Origin: Mesorhizobium amorphae
Lineage (GTDB): Bacteria > Pseudomonadota > Alphaproteobacteria > Rhizobiales > Rhizobiaceae
Length of the DNA: 56,205 nucleotides
Direction: 5' to 3'
Assembly (NCBI GenBank): GCA_003240775.1
Contig: QFNI01000024.1
Span: 1 to 56,205, forward strand
The position numbers were made by a program, and so were the translations under genes. The notes under the pieces are model-generated. The model worked only from the letters and a program-made list of their open reading frames with translations, did no database searches and was not told where the DNA came from. Below, piece after piece: positions 25,949-33,879 of the stretch. Position 1 is the stretch's first letter, and the number at the start of each line of letters is the position of its first letter.

Positions 25949-26512
25949 ATGAGCGAGCGTCTGAGTCGCACGGATTGGCTGGACCATGGGTTGAGGCAGC
26001 TCGAGACCGAGGGGCGGTCCGTGCTGTCGGCCAATGCCATGGCGGCATCTCTTGGGGTGTCCAGAGGAAGCTTCTATTGGCATTTCCGAGATGTCGCCGA
26101 TTTTCGATCGGCGCTTCTGGAGCGATGGCGAGATGGGGCAACCGAGCATGTCATCTCGCGGCTCGAGACCAAGAAGCATCCGGCGGACAGGTTGCGCTCT
26201 CTTCTGGTCAGCGCGTTTGGCGACGCCTCGCTGTCCGACCACCGCGCTTCGGCGCAGGATCGCGCCATTCGGGCCTGGGCCGCAGACGAGAGCGAGGTTG
26301 CACGCGTCGTGGAGGAGGTCGATCGCCGCCGTGTCGACTACATGGCCGGGATTCTCCGGGATGCCGGCGTAAGCGGACAGACCGCGCATGAGCGGGCCGT
26401 CTTCCTGTATTGGGCTTACCTGGGCCGCGAGGCTGCGCTCGGGACCGGCACCGTGTTGGGCCCCGAGGCGGCGACCGCGATGGCCGATCTCGTTCTGGCG
26501 GGATCGAACTGA
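25949..26512 (+). CDS. TetR-family regulator (module 1)
   Basis: A 187-residue repressor starting at ATG 25949 (MSERLSRTDWLDHG); an earlier frame start at 25901 would run across the operator region. The DNA-binding part is LSANAMAASLGVSRGSFYWHFRDVADFRSALLERW, and the C-terminal half contains RAIRAWAADESEVARVVEEVDRRR and FLYWAYLGREA. The recognition helix (VSRGSFYWHF) is almost identical to that of the TetR at 29.3 kb (VTRGSFYWHF), matching their near-identical operator arms. Confidence 0.9.
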   Translation: MSERLSRTDWLDHGLRQLETEGRSVLSANAMAASLGVSRGSFYWHFRDVADFRSALLERWRDGATEHVISRLETKKHPADRLRSLLVSAFGDASLSDHRASAQDRAIRAWAADESEVARVVEEVDRRRVDYMAGILRDAGVSGQTAHERAVFLYWAYLGREAALGTGTVLGPEAATAMADLVLAGSN

Positions 26513-26634
26513 CCGGATGGCCGTCTGATTGCTTGCCCCCGTCCATGCGTTGGCAAGGCGTCGGGGCGGCCGTGAATCGAGGCGTGCGCGCGCCGCCGTC
26601 GGGCACATCGGACGGGTTGCGGGCATGCGGATCG

Positions 26635-27519
26635 TCAGTCATCCGCCTCGGGCGACTGGGTGCCGATCCACTCCGCGAAGGCCAGCATGGCCGCGGTCGG
26701 TGTTCTGGACTTGAGCCTCGTCAGCCAATAGCTGCCTTGCGAAATGGCCACTTGGAACGGTCTTCTGATCGACCCGCTTCGAAGCTGGCGGGAGAACATG
26801 AGAGCCGGCGCCAGCGCCACTCCGGCTTCCTGCTCGGCCGCCTCGATCATCGCGAGCGAGGAATCGAACACGATGGCGCTGGTGATCGTACCGGGGGCAT
26901 CGATTCCGGCGGCTGCGAACCATCGCGGCCATTCGTCCGCGCGGTAGCTGCGCAGAAGAGTGAGGTCGCGCAGATCTTCCGGCGTCCGCAATCGCGCCGC
27001 GAGGCGCGGCGTGCACAACGGCGTCAGTGGTGCCGCAAACAATTGCATGGCATCGAGCCCATGCCAGGCGCCATCGCCGAAGCGTATCGATAAATCGAGT
27101 CCTTCGGCCGCCATGTCGACCCGGTTGTTGTTGGTCGACAGCCGCAGGTCGACGAAGGGGTGGGCGCGCTGGAATGCCCCCAGGCGGGGCAGCAGCCAGC
27201 CGACGGCAAAGGTTCCGACGGCGCCCACCACCAGCGGCTCGCGCAACTCTCGTGCACCGGCGCGCTCGATGGTGGCAGCCAAGCTGTCGAAGGCGCCGCT
27301 GACGACGGGCAGCAGCCTTTCCCCCTCCGCCGTGATCAGCAGCCCACGTGGCAGGCGACGAAACAACTGCACGCCCATGCGCTGCTCCAGCGAGCGCACC
27401 TGCTGGCTGATGGCCGCTTGCGTGACGCACAGCTCGATGCCTGCTCGGGTGAAACTGAGGTGCCTTGCAGAGGCTTCGAACGCCCGCAACGCATTCAGCG
27501 GCAAAAAAGGCCTGACCAT
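26635..27519 (-). CDS. LysR-family regulator, AmpR-like
   Basis: A 294-residue LysR protein divergent from the class C beta-lactamase gene, the classic ampR-ampC arrangement. The N-terminal HTH reads LNALRAFEASARHLSFTRAGIELCVTQAAISQQVRSLEQRMGVQLFRRLPRGL. The effector domain follows, with VGTFAVGWLLPRLGAFQRAHP and LRLSTNNNRVD as in the AmpR/GcvA group. In known systems AmpR senses cell-wall muropeptides or UDP-MurNAc-pentapeptide and switches ampC on under beta-lactam stress. The 103-bp gap would hold the LysR-type binding site, but no clear T-N11-A pair was singled out. Confidence 0.88.
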   Translation of the reverse strand: MVRPFLPLNALRAFEASARHLSFTRAGIELCVTQAAISQQVRSLEQRMGVQLFRRLPRGLLITAEGERLLPVVSGAFDSLAATIERAGARELREPLVVGAVGTFAVGWLLPRLGAFQRAHPFVDLRLSTNNNRVDMAAEGLDLSIRFGDGAWHGLDAMQLFAAPLTPLCTPRLAARLRTPEDLRDLTLLRSYRADEWPRWFAAAGIDAPGTITSAIVFDSSLAMIEAAEQEAGVALAPALMFSRQLRSGSIRRPFQVAISQGSYWLTRLKSRTPTAAMLAFAEWIGTQSPEADD

Positions 27520-27622
27520 CCGTGCCCTAGATATTCTTATGGCAGACCCGAACTATCATGGTTTGCCAGCTGTTCGAAGGGGTCTTACTCGGCAGGACGC
27601 TGAAATCCGCAAGGGGAATTCG

Positions 27623-28792
27623 ATGTCCGTCCACCTCAATCGCCGCCTCGCAGTGACGCTGCTTGCTGGGCTCGTGGTCCCATTGTCGACCGCGCAGGGA
27701 AAGGAGCCCACCGGCGACGCCGCCATCCGCCTGATCGTCGACGAGGCGATCGAGCCGATCCTTCGCCAGCATGCGATCCCCGGAATGGTCGTCGCCGTGA
27801 CCATCGACGGAAAGCGCCACTTCATTGAATACGGCCTCGCGTCGAAGGAAACGCGGGTGCCGGTGACGCGCGATACCCTCTTTGAACTCGGCTCGGTCAG
27901 CAAGACATTCACCGCGACGCTGGCGGCCTATGCGGAGGTCGAGGGCAAGCTCTCGCTGAATGAGCCGATCGGCCGCAGAATGCCCGAACTGGCGGGCAGC
28001 GCGCTCGGCGACGTGCCCATTCTCCATCTCGGCACGCACACGGCCGGGGGCTTTCCGCTTCAGCTTCCCGATGACGTCAAGAACCCTGAACAGCTCATCG
28101 CATATTTCCAGGCCTGGAAGCCGCAGCATGCTGTCGGCACCATGCGCAGCTATGCCAATCCGAGCGTTGGCCTCCTCGGGATGATCGTTGCGCGAAGCAT
28201 GGGCTCGACGATCGACGCTCTGCTGGAACGCCGGCTGTTTCCCGAACTCGGCATGCCCCGCAGCTATGTCACCGTCCCTCCAGGCGAGATGAACTCCTAT
28301 GCCTGGGGGTACAATCGCGAAGGCCGGCCGGTTCGGGTAAACCCAGCGATGCTCGCAACCGAAGCCTATGGCGTGAAATCGAACGCCGTCGACATGATCC
28401 GTTTCGTCGAGCTCAACATGGGGGTCGGCACGCTGCCCGAGAAACTGGCGCGCGCAATCGATGCGACCCATGTCCGCTATTACCGAGCGGGCGAACTGAT
28501 CCAGAACCTGATCTGGGAGCAGTACCCCTATCCGGTTGATCTCGCGAAGATAGTGGCCGGCAACGCGCCCAGGATGGTCACGGGCGAAATCCCTGCCGCG
28601 GCAGTCGAGCCTCCGGCGGTGGCGGGCGACGATGCGGTGATCAACAAGACCGGATCGACCAACGGCTTCGGCGCCTATGTCGCCTTTGTCCCCGGCCGGA
28701 AGATCGGCGTGGTGATGCTGGCCAACAGGAATTTTCCGAACGAGTTCCGCGTCAGGGCAGTCCACCAGATCCTGACACGGATCACGCAATAG
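27623..28792 (+). CDS. ampC: Class C (AmpC-type) beta-lactamase
   Basis: A 389-residue serine beta-lactamase, secreted to the periplasm (signal peptide about 1-25). All class C landmarks are present: the nucleophile in S91-V-S-K94 after FELG, the Y177-A-N179 motif (MRSYANPSVGLLG), and K342-T-G in VINKTGSTNGFGAYV. The GSTNGFGAY ending and the length point to true AmpC rather than a generic penicillin-binding esterase. A good ribosome site (aaggggaa) precedes ATG 27623. The divergent LysR gene suggests inducible expression. Confidence 0.93.
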   Translation: MSVHLNRRLAVTLLAGLVVPLSTAQGKEPTGDAAIRLIVDEAIEPILRQHAIPGMVVAVTIDGKRHFIEYGLASKETRVPVTRDTLFELGSVSKTFTATLAAYAEVEGKLSLNEPIGRRMPELAGSALGDVPILHLGTHTAGGFPLQLPDDVKNPEQLIAYFQAWKPQHAVGTMRSYANPSVGLLGMIVARSMGSTIDALLERRLFPELGMPRSYVTVPPGEMNSYAWGYNREGRPVRVNPAMLATEAYGVKSNAVDMIRFVELNMGVGTLPEKLARAIDATHVRYYRAGELIQNLIWEQYPYPVDLAKIVAGNAPRMVTGEIPAAAVEPPAVAGDDAVINKTGSTNGFGAYVAFVPGRKIGVVMLANRNFPNEFRVRAVHQILTRITQ

Positions 28793-28823
28793 GCGGCGGC
28801 TGAACCGACCACTTCCCCACTCT

Positions 28824-28840
28824 CCGTACAGTATGTATGG
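28824..28840. promoter_or_regulatory. TetR operator, module 2
   Basis: CCGTACA-GTA-TGTATGG has 7-bp arms with one mismatch, and these are the same arms as the module 1 operator (CCATACA/TGTATGG). It lies 34 bp upstream of the membrane-protein start. Confidence 0.65.
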
Positions 28841-28874
28841 TTGCTCATAGCACCGCCTGTCGCGAGGGCCCGAA

Positions 28875-29276
28875 ATGTATCGATTGTCCTGTTTCGCTCT
28901 TATCGCGCTGGGCGTGATCCACCTCACCGCCCTGGGCGCCGACGCGGTAGGCTATGCGCCGGGCTGGCTGCACGGCGATCTTTGGACCTTCGATCACTGG
29001 GCGAGCGTTGCAGATCAGCAGCCCGCCCTTGTCTTCAGCGGGTTTGCCTTCTGGTCGACTTTCGGCAGCGTTGCGCCGGGCTTGATCGCGGTCGGCTATC
29101 TGCTGCTCTGGATCGACGATCGGGGTCTTCCCCCTCCTCGTGCGGCCATCGTGGGGATCATCGCCTGGGCTTTGATCGGCACATTGCTCATGCCCCCCAG
29201 CGGATTGCCGGCGATCCTTCTGGTCTCGCTCGGCCTGCTGCGAAAGGGCCGCAGACCCGCAGCAATCGAGACATGA
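28875..29276 (+). CDS. Small membrane protein (DUF6463-like), module 2
   Basis: A 133-residue protein with four predicted helices: LSCFALIALGVIHLTALGAD, then FSGFAFWSTFGSVAPGLIAVGYLLLW, AAIVGIIAWALIGTLLM and GLPAILLVSLGLL. The HWASVADQQPALVFSGFAFW segment resembles proteins grouped as DUF6463, but this is from memory and uncertain. It overlaps the downstream TetR gene by 4 nt (ATGA), so the repressor and its likely target are co-translated. Confidence 0.75.
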   Translation: MYRLSCFALIALGVIHLTALGADAVGYAPGWLHGDLWTFDHWASVADQQPALVFSGFAFWSTFGSVAPGLIAVGYLLLWIDDRGLPPPRAAIVGIIAWALIGTLLMPPSGLPAILLVSLGLLRKGRRPAAIET

Positions 29277-29851
29277 CCGTGCGCGACCCCGCTTCGGGCA
29301 GTTTCGACGATCCGCGCCGGAGGCTTGGCCCGTCGGAATGGGTGGAAGCGGCTTACGCGATGTTTGCCGAAGGCGGCGTCGATGCCGTCAAGATCGATGC
29401 TCTCGCGCGTTCGCTTGGGGTGACGCGCGGCAGCTTCTACTGGCATTTCGAGAACAAGGACGCGCTTCTGGCCGAGCTCGTCGAGCGCTGGCTGGTGTTG
29501 GAGACCCTCCGTGTCATCGACATGGCCGAAGCTGCCGGCGGCCGGGCGGCCGACCGGCTCTGGGCCGTCGTCGAAAGCGTGCGGACGGATGATGGCCGCT
29601 TCGAACTCGCGATCAGGCACTGGGCGCGCAGCAGCGACTACGCTGCCGGAATCGTCCGGCAAGCCGACGAAAAGCGGACTGCCTACTTGGAGCGTCTTCT
29701 GACAGAGCACGGCATCGAAGCCGGACTTGCGGCACGCCGCGCGCGCATCCTCTATCTTGCCTGGCTCGGTCATTACGTGGCTCTCACCGATGCGGGCCTT
29801 GGAGAGATGATCGAAGACCTTCGAGAGGCTTATCGGTTGGTACTCGCCTGA
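29273..29851 (+). CDS. TetR-family regulator (module 2)
   Basis: A 192-residue repressor with HTH KIDALARSLGVTRGSFYWHFENKDALLAELVERW and a ligand half containing FELAIRHWARSSDYAAGIVRQADEKRTAYLERLL. It is a clear paralogue of the module 1 TetR in both halves (the RAIRAW/LAIRHW and RR..YMAGIL/KRTAYLERLL positions correspond). Here the gene follows its membrane-protein partner in one operon instead of being divergent. Confidence 0.9.
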   Translation: MTVRDPASGSFDDPRRRLGPSEWVEAAYAMFAEGGVDAVKIDALARSLGVTRGSFYWHFENKDALLAELVERWLVLETLRVIDMAEAAGGRAADRLWAVVESVRTDDGRFELAIRHWARSSDYAAGIVRQADEKRTAYLERLLTEHGIEAGLAARRARILYLAWLGHYVALTDAGLGEMIEDLREAYRLVLA

Positions 29852-29863
29852 CGCCGGCGTTGC

Positions 29864-30046
29864 GTGGAACACTACGGTGACGTTCCAGTGCGAGCCCCAC
29901 GGATCGATGGCCGCCGGGTGATCTCGGGCATCCTGCGTATGCTATGGACCGGTTGGCGCTGGCGAGATGTGCTTGCCGAAACCGACCTAGCCGCCATCAC
30001 CCTGGTTGCGGCTGCAACTCGATGGGTTGAGCGAGTCCCTACCTAG
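29864..30046 (+). pseudogene. IS5/IS402-type transposase N-terminal remnant
   Basis: A 60-codon fragment whose middle, PRIDGRRVISGILRMLWTGWRWRDV, matches the N-terminal DUF4096 region of IS5-family transposases (normally RRVLSGIxWVLRxGxxWRDxP). After RWRDV the usual YGPxxTxYNRFxRW continuation is disrupted, and the frame stops within 60 residues. No DDE catalytic domain or terminal inverted repeats are found, so it is a dead relic of an insertion. Confidence 0.7.
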
Positions 30047-30063
30047 AGAGACGAGGAGTGCAT

Positions 30064-30453
30064 ATGGCGCGTCACGACTTCGACCCTCGCACCATCCTTG
30101 CGGATGGGCGCCCTGCAACGCAAGCCAGATTGTTCGACCCATCCATTGACGGACCGTGGCGAGGATCGGTCGCAGGTCTTCACCTTCACGGGGCGATCAC
30201 CGTGCTGGCCTATGGTACCGATGAAACGGGTGTAGGCCCGCGGCTGCACGTCCATCCTTATGATGAGACCTTCATCGTGGTCGAAGGCCGGGCCAGATTC
30301 TACGTGGGCGACACGATCCTGGAAGCTTCGGCGGGGGAAGTCGTTCTCGGACCAGCGGGTGTTCCGCATCGATTTGAGAATCTCGGACCAGGTCGGCTCC
30401 AAACAATCGATATTCACCACTCACCCGAACGGATACAGACAGATTTGGACTAG
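30064..30453 (+). CDS. Cupin-domain protein
   Basis: A 129-residue single-cupin protein. The metal-binding motif 1 is visible as GPRLHVHPYDETFIVVEGRARF (the Hx3-type HVHPYDE), and motif 2 as GPAGVPHRFEN with its His. Cupins of this size may be small-molecule isomerases, dioxygenases or binding proteins; substrate unknown. A strong gaggag ribosome site supports ATG 30064 over the ATG two codons upstream. It follows the transposase relic. Confidence 0.8.
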   Translation: MARHDFDPRTILADGRPATQARLFDPSIDGPWRGSVAGLHLHGAITVLAYGTDETGVGPRLHVHPYDETFIVVEGRARFYVGDTILEASAGEVVLGPAGVPHRFENLGPGRLQTIDIHHSPERIQTDLD

Positions 30454-30814
30454 CGTCTCTTGTCTGCCTGCGGCCCCTGCGGCCCACCGGCAATCCTGAG
30501 GTGAACGCAGCCGCGGCAACTGGTTGGCTCTAAGCGCAACTCAGCTTGGTGTGCAGCCATGAGCCAAGCAGCGGCCTGCAACAATAATTTATTTGAGAAG
30601 CAGGCCAGAACAGCGGTGTCATGCACATGCCTTGCGGGTGTTCGCGTGGTGCGAACCCCTGCACAGAATTGAGCAAGCCTCCAGCAGAGCCATCCTCCTC
30701 TGGCATCCGGTAGTGGAGCGTATCGGAGGTCAGGATCGGGCGCAGTTGCTGACTATGTGGTGACACCAAGCCGCCGATGGCGGACTCAATCTGACCTGAA
30801 TCATTGAAAAAGCC
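30454..30814. other. 361-bp gene-poor stretch before tRNA-Arg
   Basis: No convincing gene is seen. A 79-codon minus-strand frame (30530-30769) has no recognisable features or ribosome site. The stretch is AT-richer than its surroundings in places (an aataatttattt run near 30590) and lies immediately downstream of the tRNA-Arg 3' end, a common integration point. No copy of the tRNA end or integrase was found. Confidence 0.4.
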
Positions 30815-30891
30815 TGGCGCACCCGACAGGATTCGAACCTGTGACCTCTGCCTTCGGAGGGCAGCACTCTATCCAGCTGAGCTACGGGTGC
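30815..30891 (-). tRNA. tRNA-Arg (anticodon CCG)
   Basis: Read on the minus strand, the 77-nt sequence folds as a complete cloverleaf: acceptor stem GCACCCG/CGGGTGC, D-arm with AGCTGGATAG, anticodon stem CTGCC/GGCAG around CTCCGAA (anticodon CCG, reading CGG), and T-arm ACAGG-TTCGAAT-CTGT. The CCA end is encoded. Confidence 0.96.
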
Positions 30892-31033
30892 GGAGCGGCC
30901 GGGGCCGCTGGAGCTGTGGGGATTTCATAGAGCAAGGCAGGGGCTGCGGCAACCGGGGAATTGGGGGCGGCGGCTTATGGCGGGGCATGGGGAATGGTAG
31001 GAAGGGAGACGGTTGGCGGAGGAGACGGGGCGC

Positions 31034-31756
31034 ATGGGGAGGATAGCGGTGGTGACGGGTGCAGCCGGCGGGATGGGGAGGGCCATCGCCGAGCGTCTGC
31101 TGAGTGACGGCTTCACCGTGGTGGGGCTCGATATCGACGAGCGCGGTCTGGATGCGGTTGGCGGCGAGAGGTTCGAGCCGCTGGTGGTGGATCTGCTCGA
31201 CGCCCATGCCATCGACCAGGCCTTCGCCGGCATCGGTGAGCGGCATGGCGGGCTCGACGCGCTCGTCAACAATGCGGGCACCTGCCTAATGGGGGAGTTT
31301 CCCGCAATCGCGTCCGACGAGCTCGAACGACAGATGCGGCTCAACTTCTCGAGCGCGTTCCACTGCTGCCAGAAGGCCGTGCCGCTGATGCTTGAACGGC
31401 CGGGTGTCAAGAAGATCGTCAACATCTCGTCCAACGGCGCCTACAATTTCGACGTGTTCGACCCGCCCCACTATCGCGCGAGCAAGGCCGCCCTCGACAC
31501 GCTCACCAAAGACCTCGCGCGGCGCTATGCGCAGGAGCGCATCGCGGTGAATTCGATAGCGCCCGCCATGACGGAGACGCCGCTGTTCGGCGTCCTGTCG
31601 GAAGAGGTGCTCGCCCGTGCCATCGCGGGCATGCCGCACGGGCGCGCGATGCAGCCATCCGAAATCGCAGCCTGGGTCGCGTTTCTGCTGTCGCCCGCAG
31701 GCGACATCTGCTCGGGCAACGTGATCATCCTCAACCAGGGCCGCGACGTCCGCTGA
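31034..31756 (+). CDS. Short-chain dehydrogenase/reductase
   Basis: A 240-residue classical SDR with the cofactor motif VVTGAAGGMGRAIA, an acidic residue after beta-2 (GLDIDERG, favouring NAD+), NNAGT, the catalytic Ser in NISSNGAY, and YRASK holding the active Tyr and Lys. The substrate is unknown, but its neighbour is a small sugar- or nucleoside-kinase-like protein 22 bp downstream, so a carbohydrate role is possible. ATG 31034 with a ggagga site is preferred over the frame start at 31013. Confidence 0.87.
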   Translation: MGRIAVVTGAAGGMGRAIAERLLSDGFTVVGLDIDERGLDAVGGERFEPLVVDLLDAHAIDQAFAGIGERHGGLDALVNNAGTCLMGEFPAIASDELERQMRLNFSSAFHCCQKAVPLMLERPGVKKIVNISSNGAYNFDVFDPPHYRASKAALDTLTKDLARRYAQERIAVNSIAPAMTETPLFGVLSEEVLARAIAGMPHGRAMQPSEIAAWVAFLLSPAGDICSGNVIILNQGRDVR

Positions 31757-31778
31757 GGCGGCCACAGGAGAGTTTGCC

Positions 31779-32390
31779 ATGCCTGCCGATCTCGAAGTGC
31801 TCGCCCGCCGCATCGCAACCGCTGCCGAAGGCCGCGCCCGCTTCGTCGTGGGCATCGCCGGCCCGCCCGCATCGGGCAAGTCGACCCTGGCCGAGACGCT
31901 CGCCGAGCGGATCGGGAAAGCCCGCGCGGCCGTGGTTCCGATGGACGGGTTTCACTACGACGACGCGGTGCTGGCGGAACTCGGCCTTTCCCAGCGGAAA
32001 GGCGCGCCCGAGACCTTCGACTATGGCGGCTTCGCGGCCCTGCTCGGCCGGCTGCGGGCGGGTGAAGACCGCGTCGCCGTTCCCGTGTTCGACCGCTCGA
32101 TGGAGCTTGCCCGCGCAGGCGCGCGGCTGATCCCGGCCGACCTGCCGATCCTCCTTGTGGAGGGAAACTACCTGCTGCTCGACGAAGCGCCCTGGCAGGG
32201 CCTCGAAGGGCTCTTCGACATGACCGTGTTTCTGGATGTGCCGGAAGCCGAACTCGACCGCCGCCTGGTCGAGCGCTGGCGCTTCCACGGGCGGGAAGAT
32301 GAGGCCGCGCGCCGCTGGATCGACGGCAATGACCTTCCCAATATCAGACGCGTGCTTGGCGCGCGGCGCAAGGCCGACTGGGTGGTGTGA
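31779..32390 (+). CDS. P-loop nucleoside/sugar kinase (uridine-kinase/FrcK-like)
   Basis: A 203-residue kinase with the P-loop GIAGPPASGKST near residue 25, VVPMDGFHYDDAVL (the FHxDD substrate region of the PanK/uridine kinase group), FDYGGFAALL, VPVFDRS, and the LLVEGNYLLLD strand. Similar proteins in rhizobial sugar operons are called FrcK or fructose transport kinase, but their true substrate is unproven. It is probably co-transcribed with the preceding SDR (ggagag site). Confidence 0.82.
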   Translation: MPADLEVLARRIATAAEGRARFVVGIAGPPASGKSTLAETLAERIGKARAAVVPMDGFHYDDAVLAELGLSQRKGAPETFDYGGFAALLGRLRAGEDRVAVPVFDRSMELARAGARLIPADLPILLVEGNYLLLDEAPWQGLEGLFDMTVFLDVPEAELDRRLVERWRFHGREDEAARRWIDGNDLPNIRRVLGARRKADWVV

Positions 32391-32429
32391 GGCGAACCGG
32401 CGGCCGGTGCCGCCGGTTCATCGCAGGGT

Positions 32430-32768
32430 TCAGGCGCCGTCGCCGAAGCGGCCGCGCTCGGTGGTGTCGAGAAGGTCCTGGTTGATCGCGGCCTCCTCGC
32501 TATCGTCGGGCAGCGCATCGTCGCTGTCGTTGAAGGCGTTATCGTCGTTGTCATCCCAATTGTCGTTGGCGGCTTCTTCGGCCTCGCCCTCGCGCAGGGA
32601 TTCGAGCGACACCTCGTTTGAGCCCGGGCTGATGCCGTCCCAGTCGTCCACGCCCATCGGATCGTCGAGCACGGCGGCGTTTTCGCCGCGGTTCTCCAGC
32701 CGCTCCTCGTTGGCGAGGTCTTCGGCGGGAAGACGGTTCTCGTCCATGCTGATGCTCTTGTCGCCCAT
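32430..32768 (-). CDS. Acidic Asp/Asn/Glu-rich protein of unknown function
   Basis: About 112 residues, very acidic, with NDNWDDNDDNAFNDSDDALPDDSEE in the middle and no hydrophobic core to speak of, so likely disordered. No domain is recognised. ATG 32768 with a ggag 8 nt upstream is chosen; frame starts at 32798 and 32783 also exist. A possible stress-type promoter (GCAAC-N16-CGTT, 32797-32821 on this strand) lies 29 bp upstream. Confidence 0.65.
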   Translation of the reverse strand: MGDKSISMDENRLPAEDLANEERLENRGENAAVLDDPMGVDDWDGISPGSNEVSLESLREGEAEEAANDNWDDNDDNAFNDSDDALPDDSEEAAINQDLLDTTERGRFGDGA

Positions 32769-32831
32769 GACGGTGCTCCACATGTTGAGGCCGTGCAACG
32801 ATGCGCGGCCCCTGCGGTTGCAGAAATTCGT

Positions 32832-33539
32832 CTAGGAGCGTGCGGCGGGCACCTGCAGGCCCTTGGCGACCGCCGGCCGCGCGAGCGCCCGGTCGAGCCA
32901 TTCCGAGACGCGCGCGAAGTCGTCCATGCCGAGCACCTCGCCCGCATCGTAGAACACTTTCAGCCCGCGCACCCAGGGGAAGGTCGCGATGTCGGCGATC
33001 GAGTATTCGTCTCCCGCCAGCCATTCGCGGCCTTCAAGCTGCTTGTCGATCACGCCGAGCAGGCGCTTGGCCTCGTCGCGGTAACGCTCGAAGGGCCGGC
33101 GGTCCTCGATCGCCCGGCCGGCATACTTGTGGAAGAAGCCGAACTGCCCGAACATCGGCCCGACCCCGCCCACCTGGAAGAACAGCCACTGCAGGGCGGC
33201 GTAGCGTTTGGCCGGGTCGGTTGGCAAAAGGCGACCAGTCTTTTCCGCGAGATAGACGAGGATGGCGCCCGACTCCCACAAGCCCAGCGGCTCGCCGCCC
33301 GGTCCATCGGGGTCGATGATGGCGGGAATCTTGTTGTTGGGGTTCAGCGACAGGAACTCGGGCGTCTTCTGGTCGTCCTTCATGATGGACACGAGATGCG
33401 CCTCGTATGGCAGGCCGAGTTCCTCCAACCCGATCGACACCTTCACGCCGTTGGGCGTGGCGAACGAATAAAGCTGGATGCGGTCGGGATGCTCGGGCTG
33501 CCAGCGACGGGTGATCGGAAAGCGGGAAAGGTCGGCCAT
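32832..33539 (-). CDS. Glutathione S-transferase, YfcG/YghU-like
   Basis: A 235-residue thiol transferase or disulfide reductase. The N-terminal thioredoxin-like half shows IQLYSFATPNGVKVSIGLEELGLPYE and NPNNKIPAIIDPDGP, where the TPNG loop replaces the Cys or Ser/Tyr of other GSTs, as in YfcG-type disulfide reductases. WESGAILVYLAEKTGRLLP follows. The helical half has GREWLAGDEYSIADIATFPWV. The start at 33539 is preferred; the 24 upstream residues do not fit the family. Confidence 0.92.
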   Translation of the reverse strand: MADLSRFPITRRWQPEHPDRIQLYSFATPNGVKVSIGLEELGLPYEAHLVSIMKDDQKTPEFLSLNPNNKIPAIIDPDGPGGEPLGLWESGAILVYLAEKTGRLLPTDPAKRYAALQWLFFQVGGVGPMFGQFGFFHKYAGRAIEDRRPFERYRDEAKRLLGVIDKQLEGREWLAGDEYSIADIATFPWVRGLKVFYDAGEVLGMDDFARVSEWLDRALARPAVAKGLQVPAARS

Positions 33540-33696
33540 GACGGGCTCCTCATGAAGGCGTTGCGCGACAGCAGCCAAAATTAGGGCCGGCCGAGCCGCA
33601 CGCAACTCCAAGCGCGAGGGCGCAGGAACATCCGGAAGCTTCCTCAGCGTCGCCGGAGGGTTTCGGCTTTTGCACCGCTTTTCACGGGCACATCAC

Positions 33697-33721
33697 GGAA
33701 CATTGTTCGGGGTGGACTGTT
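33697..33721 (+). promoter_or_regulatory. Candidate EcfG (general stress sigma) promoter
   Basis: GGAAC at 33697-33701 and TGTT at 33718-33721 are separated by 16 bp, close to the GGAAC-N16/17-CGTT consensus of EcfG-type promoters. The first codon of the small membrane protein lies 37 bp downstream. Confidence 0.55.
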
Positions 33722-33757
33722 GTCCCCGGCAACCTCTTGTCTCCCGGGAGAAATCCA

Positions 33758-33832
33758 ATGAACGGCATCATCTATCTCGTTGGCCTCGTCGTTGTCGTGC
33801 TGGCCGTCCTGTCGCTGCTCGGCCTGCGCTGA
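33758..33832 (+). CDS. 24-residue hydrophobic membrane peptide
   Basis: A very short frame, MNGIIYLVGLVVVVLAVLSL plus a GLR tail, entirely one membrane helix. It is preceded by a gggag ribosome site 8 nt before the ATG and sits between a candidate EcfG promoter and the next membrane protein 47 bp on. Small one-helix proteins of this kind are common in stress-response regulons of alphaproteobacteria. Confidence 0.65.
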   Translation: MNGIIYLVGLVVVVLAVLSLLGLR

Positions 33833-33879
33833 GCCGCCCGCAGGGCACTTGAGACACCCCACACCAGCAGGAGACCGTC

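Noticed and set aside
30530..30769. 79-codon minus-strand frame between the cupin and tRNA-Arg
   Set aside because: No ribosome site, no recognisable motif and no partner gene.
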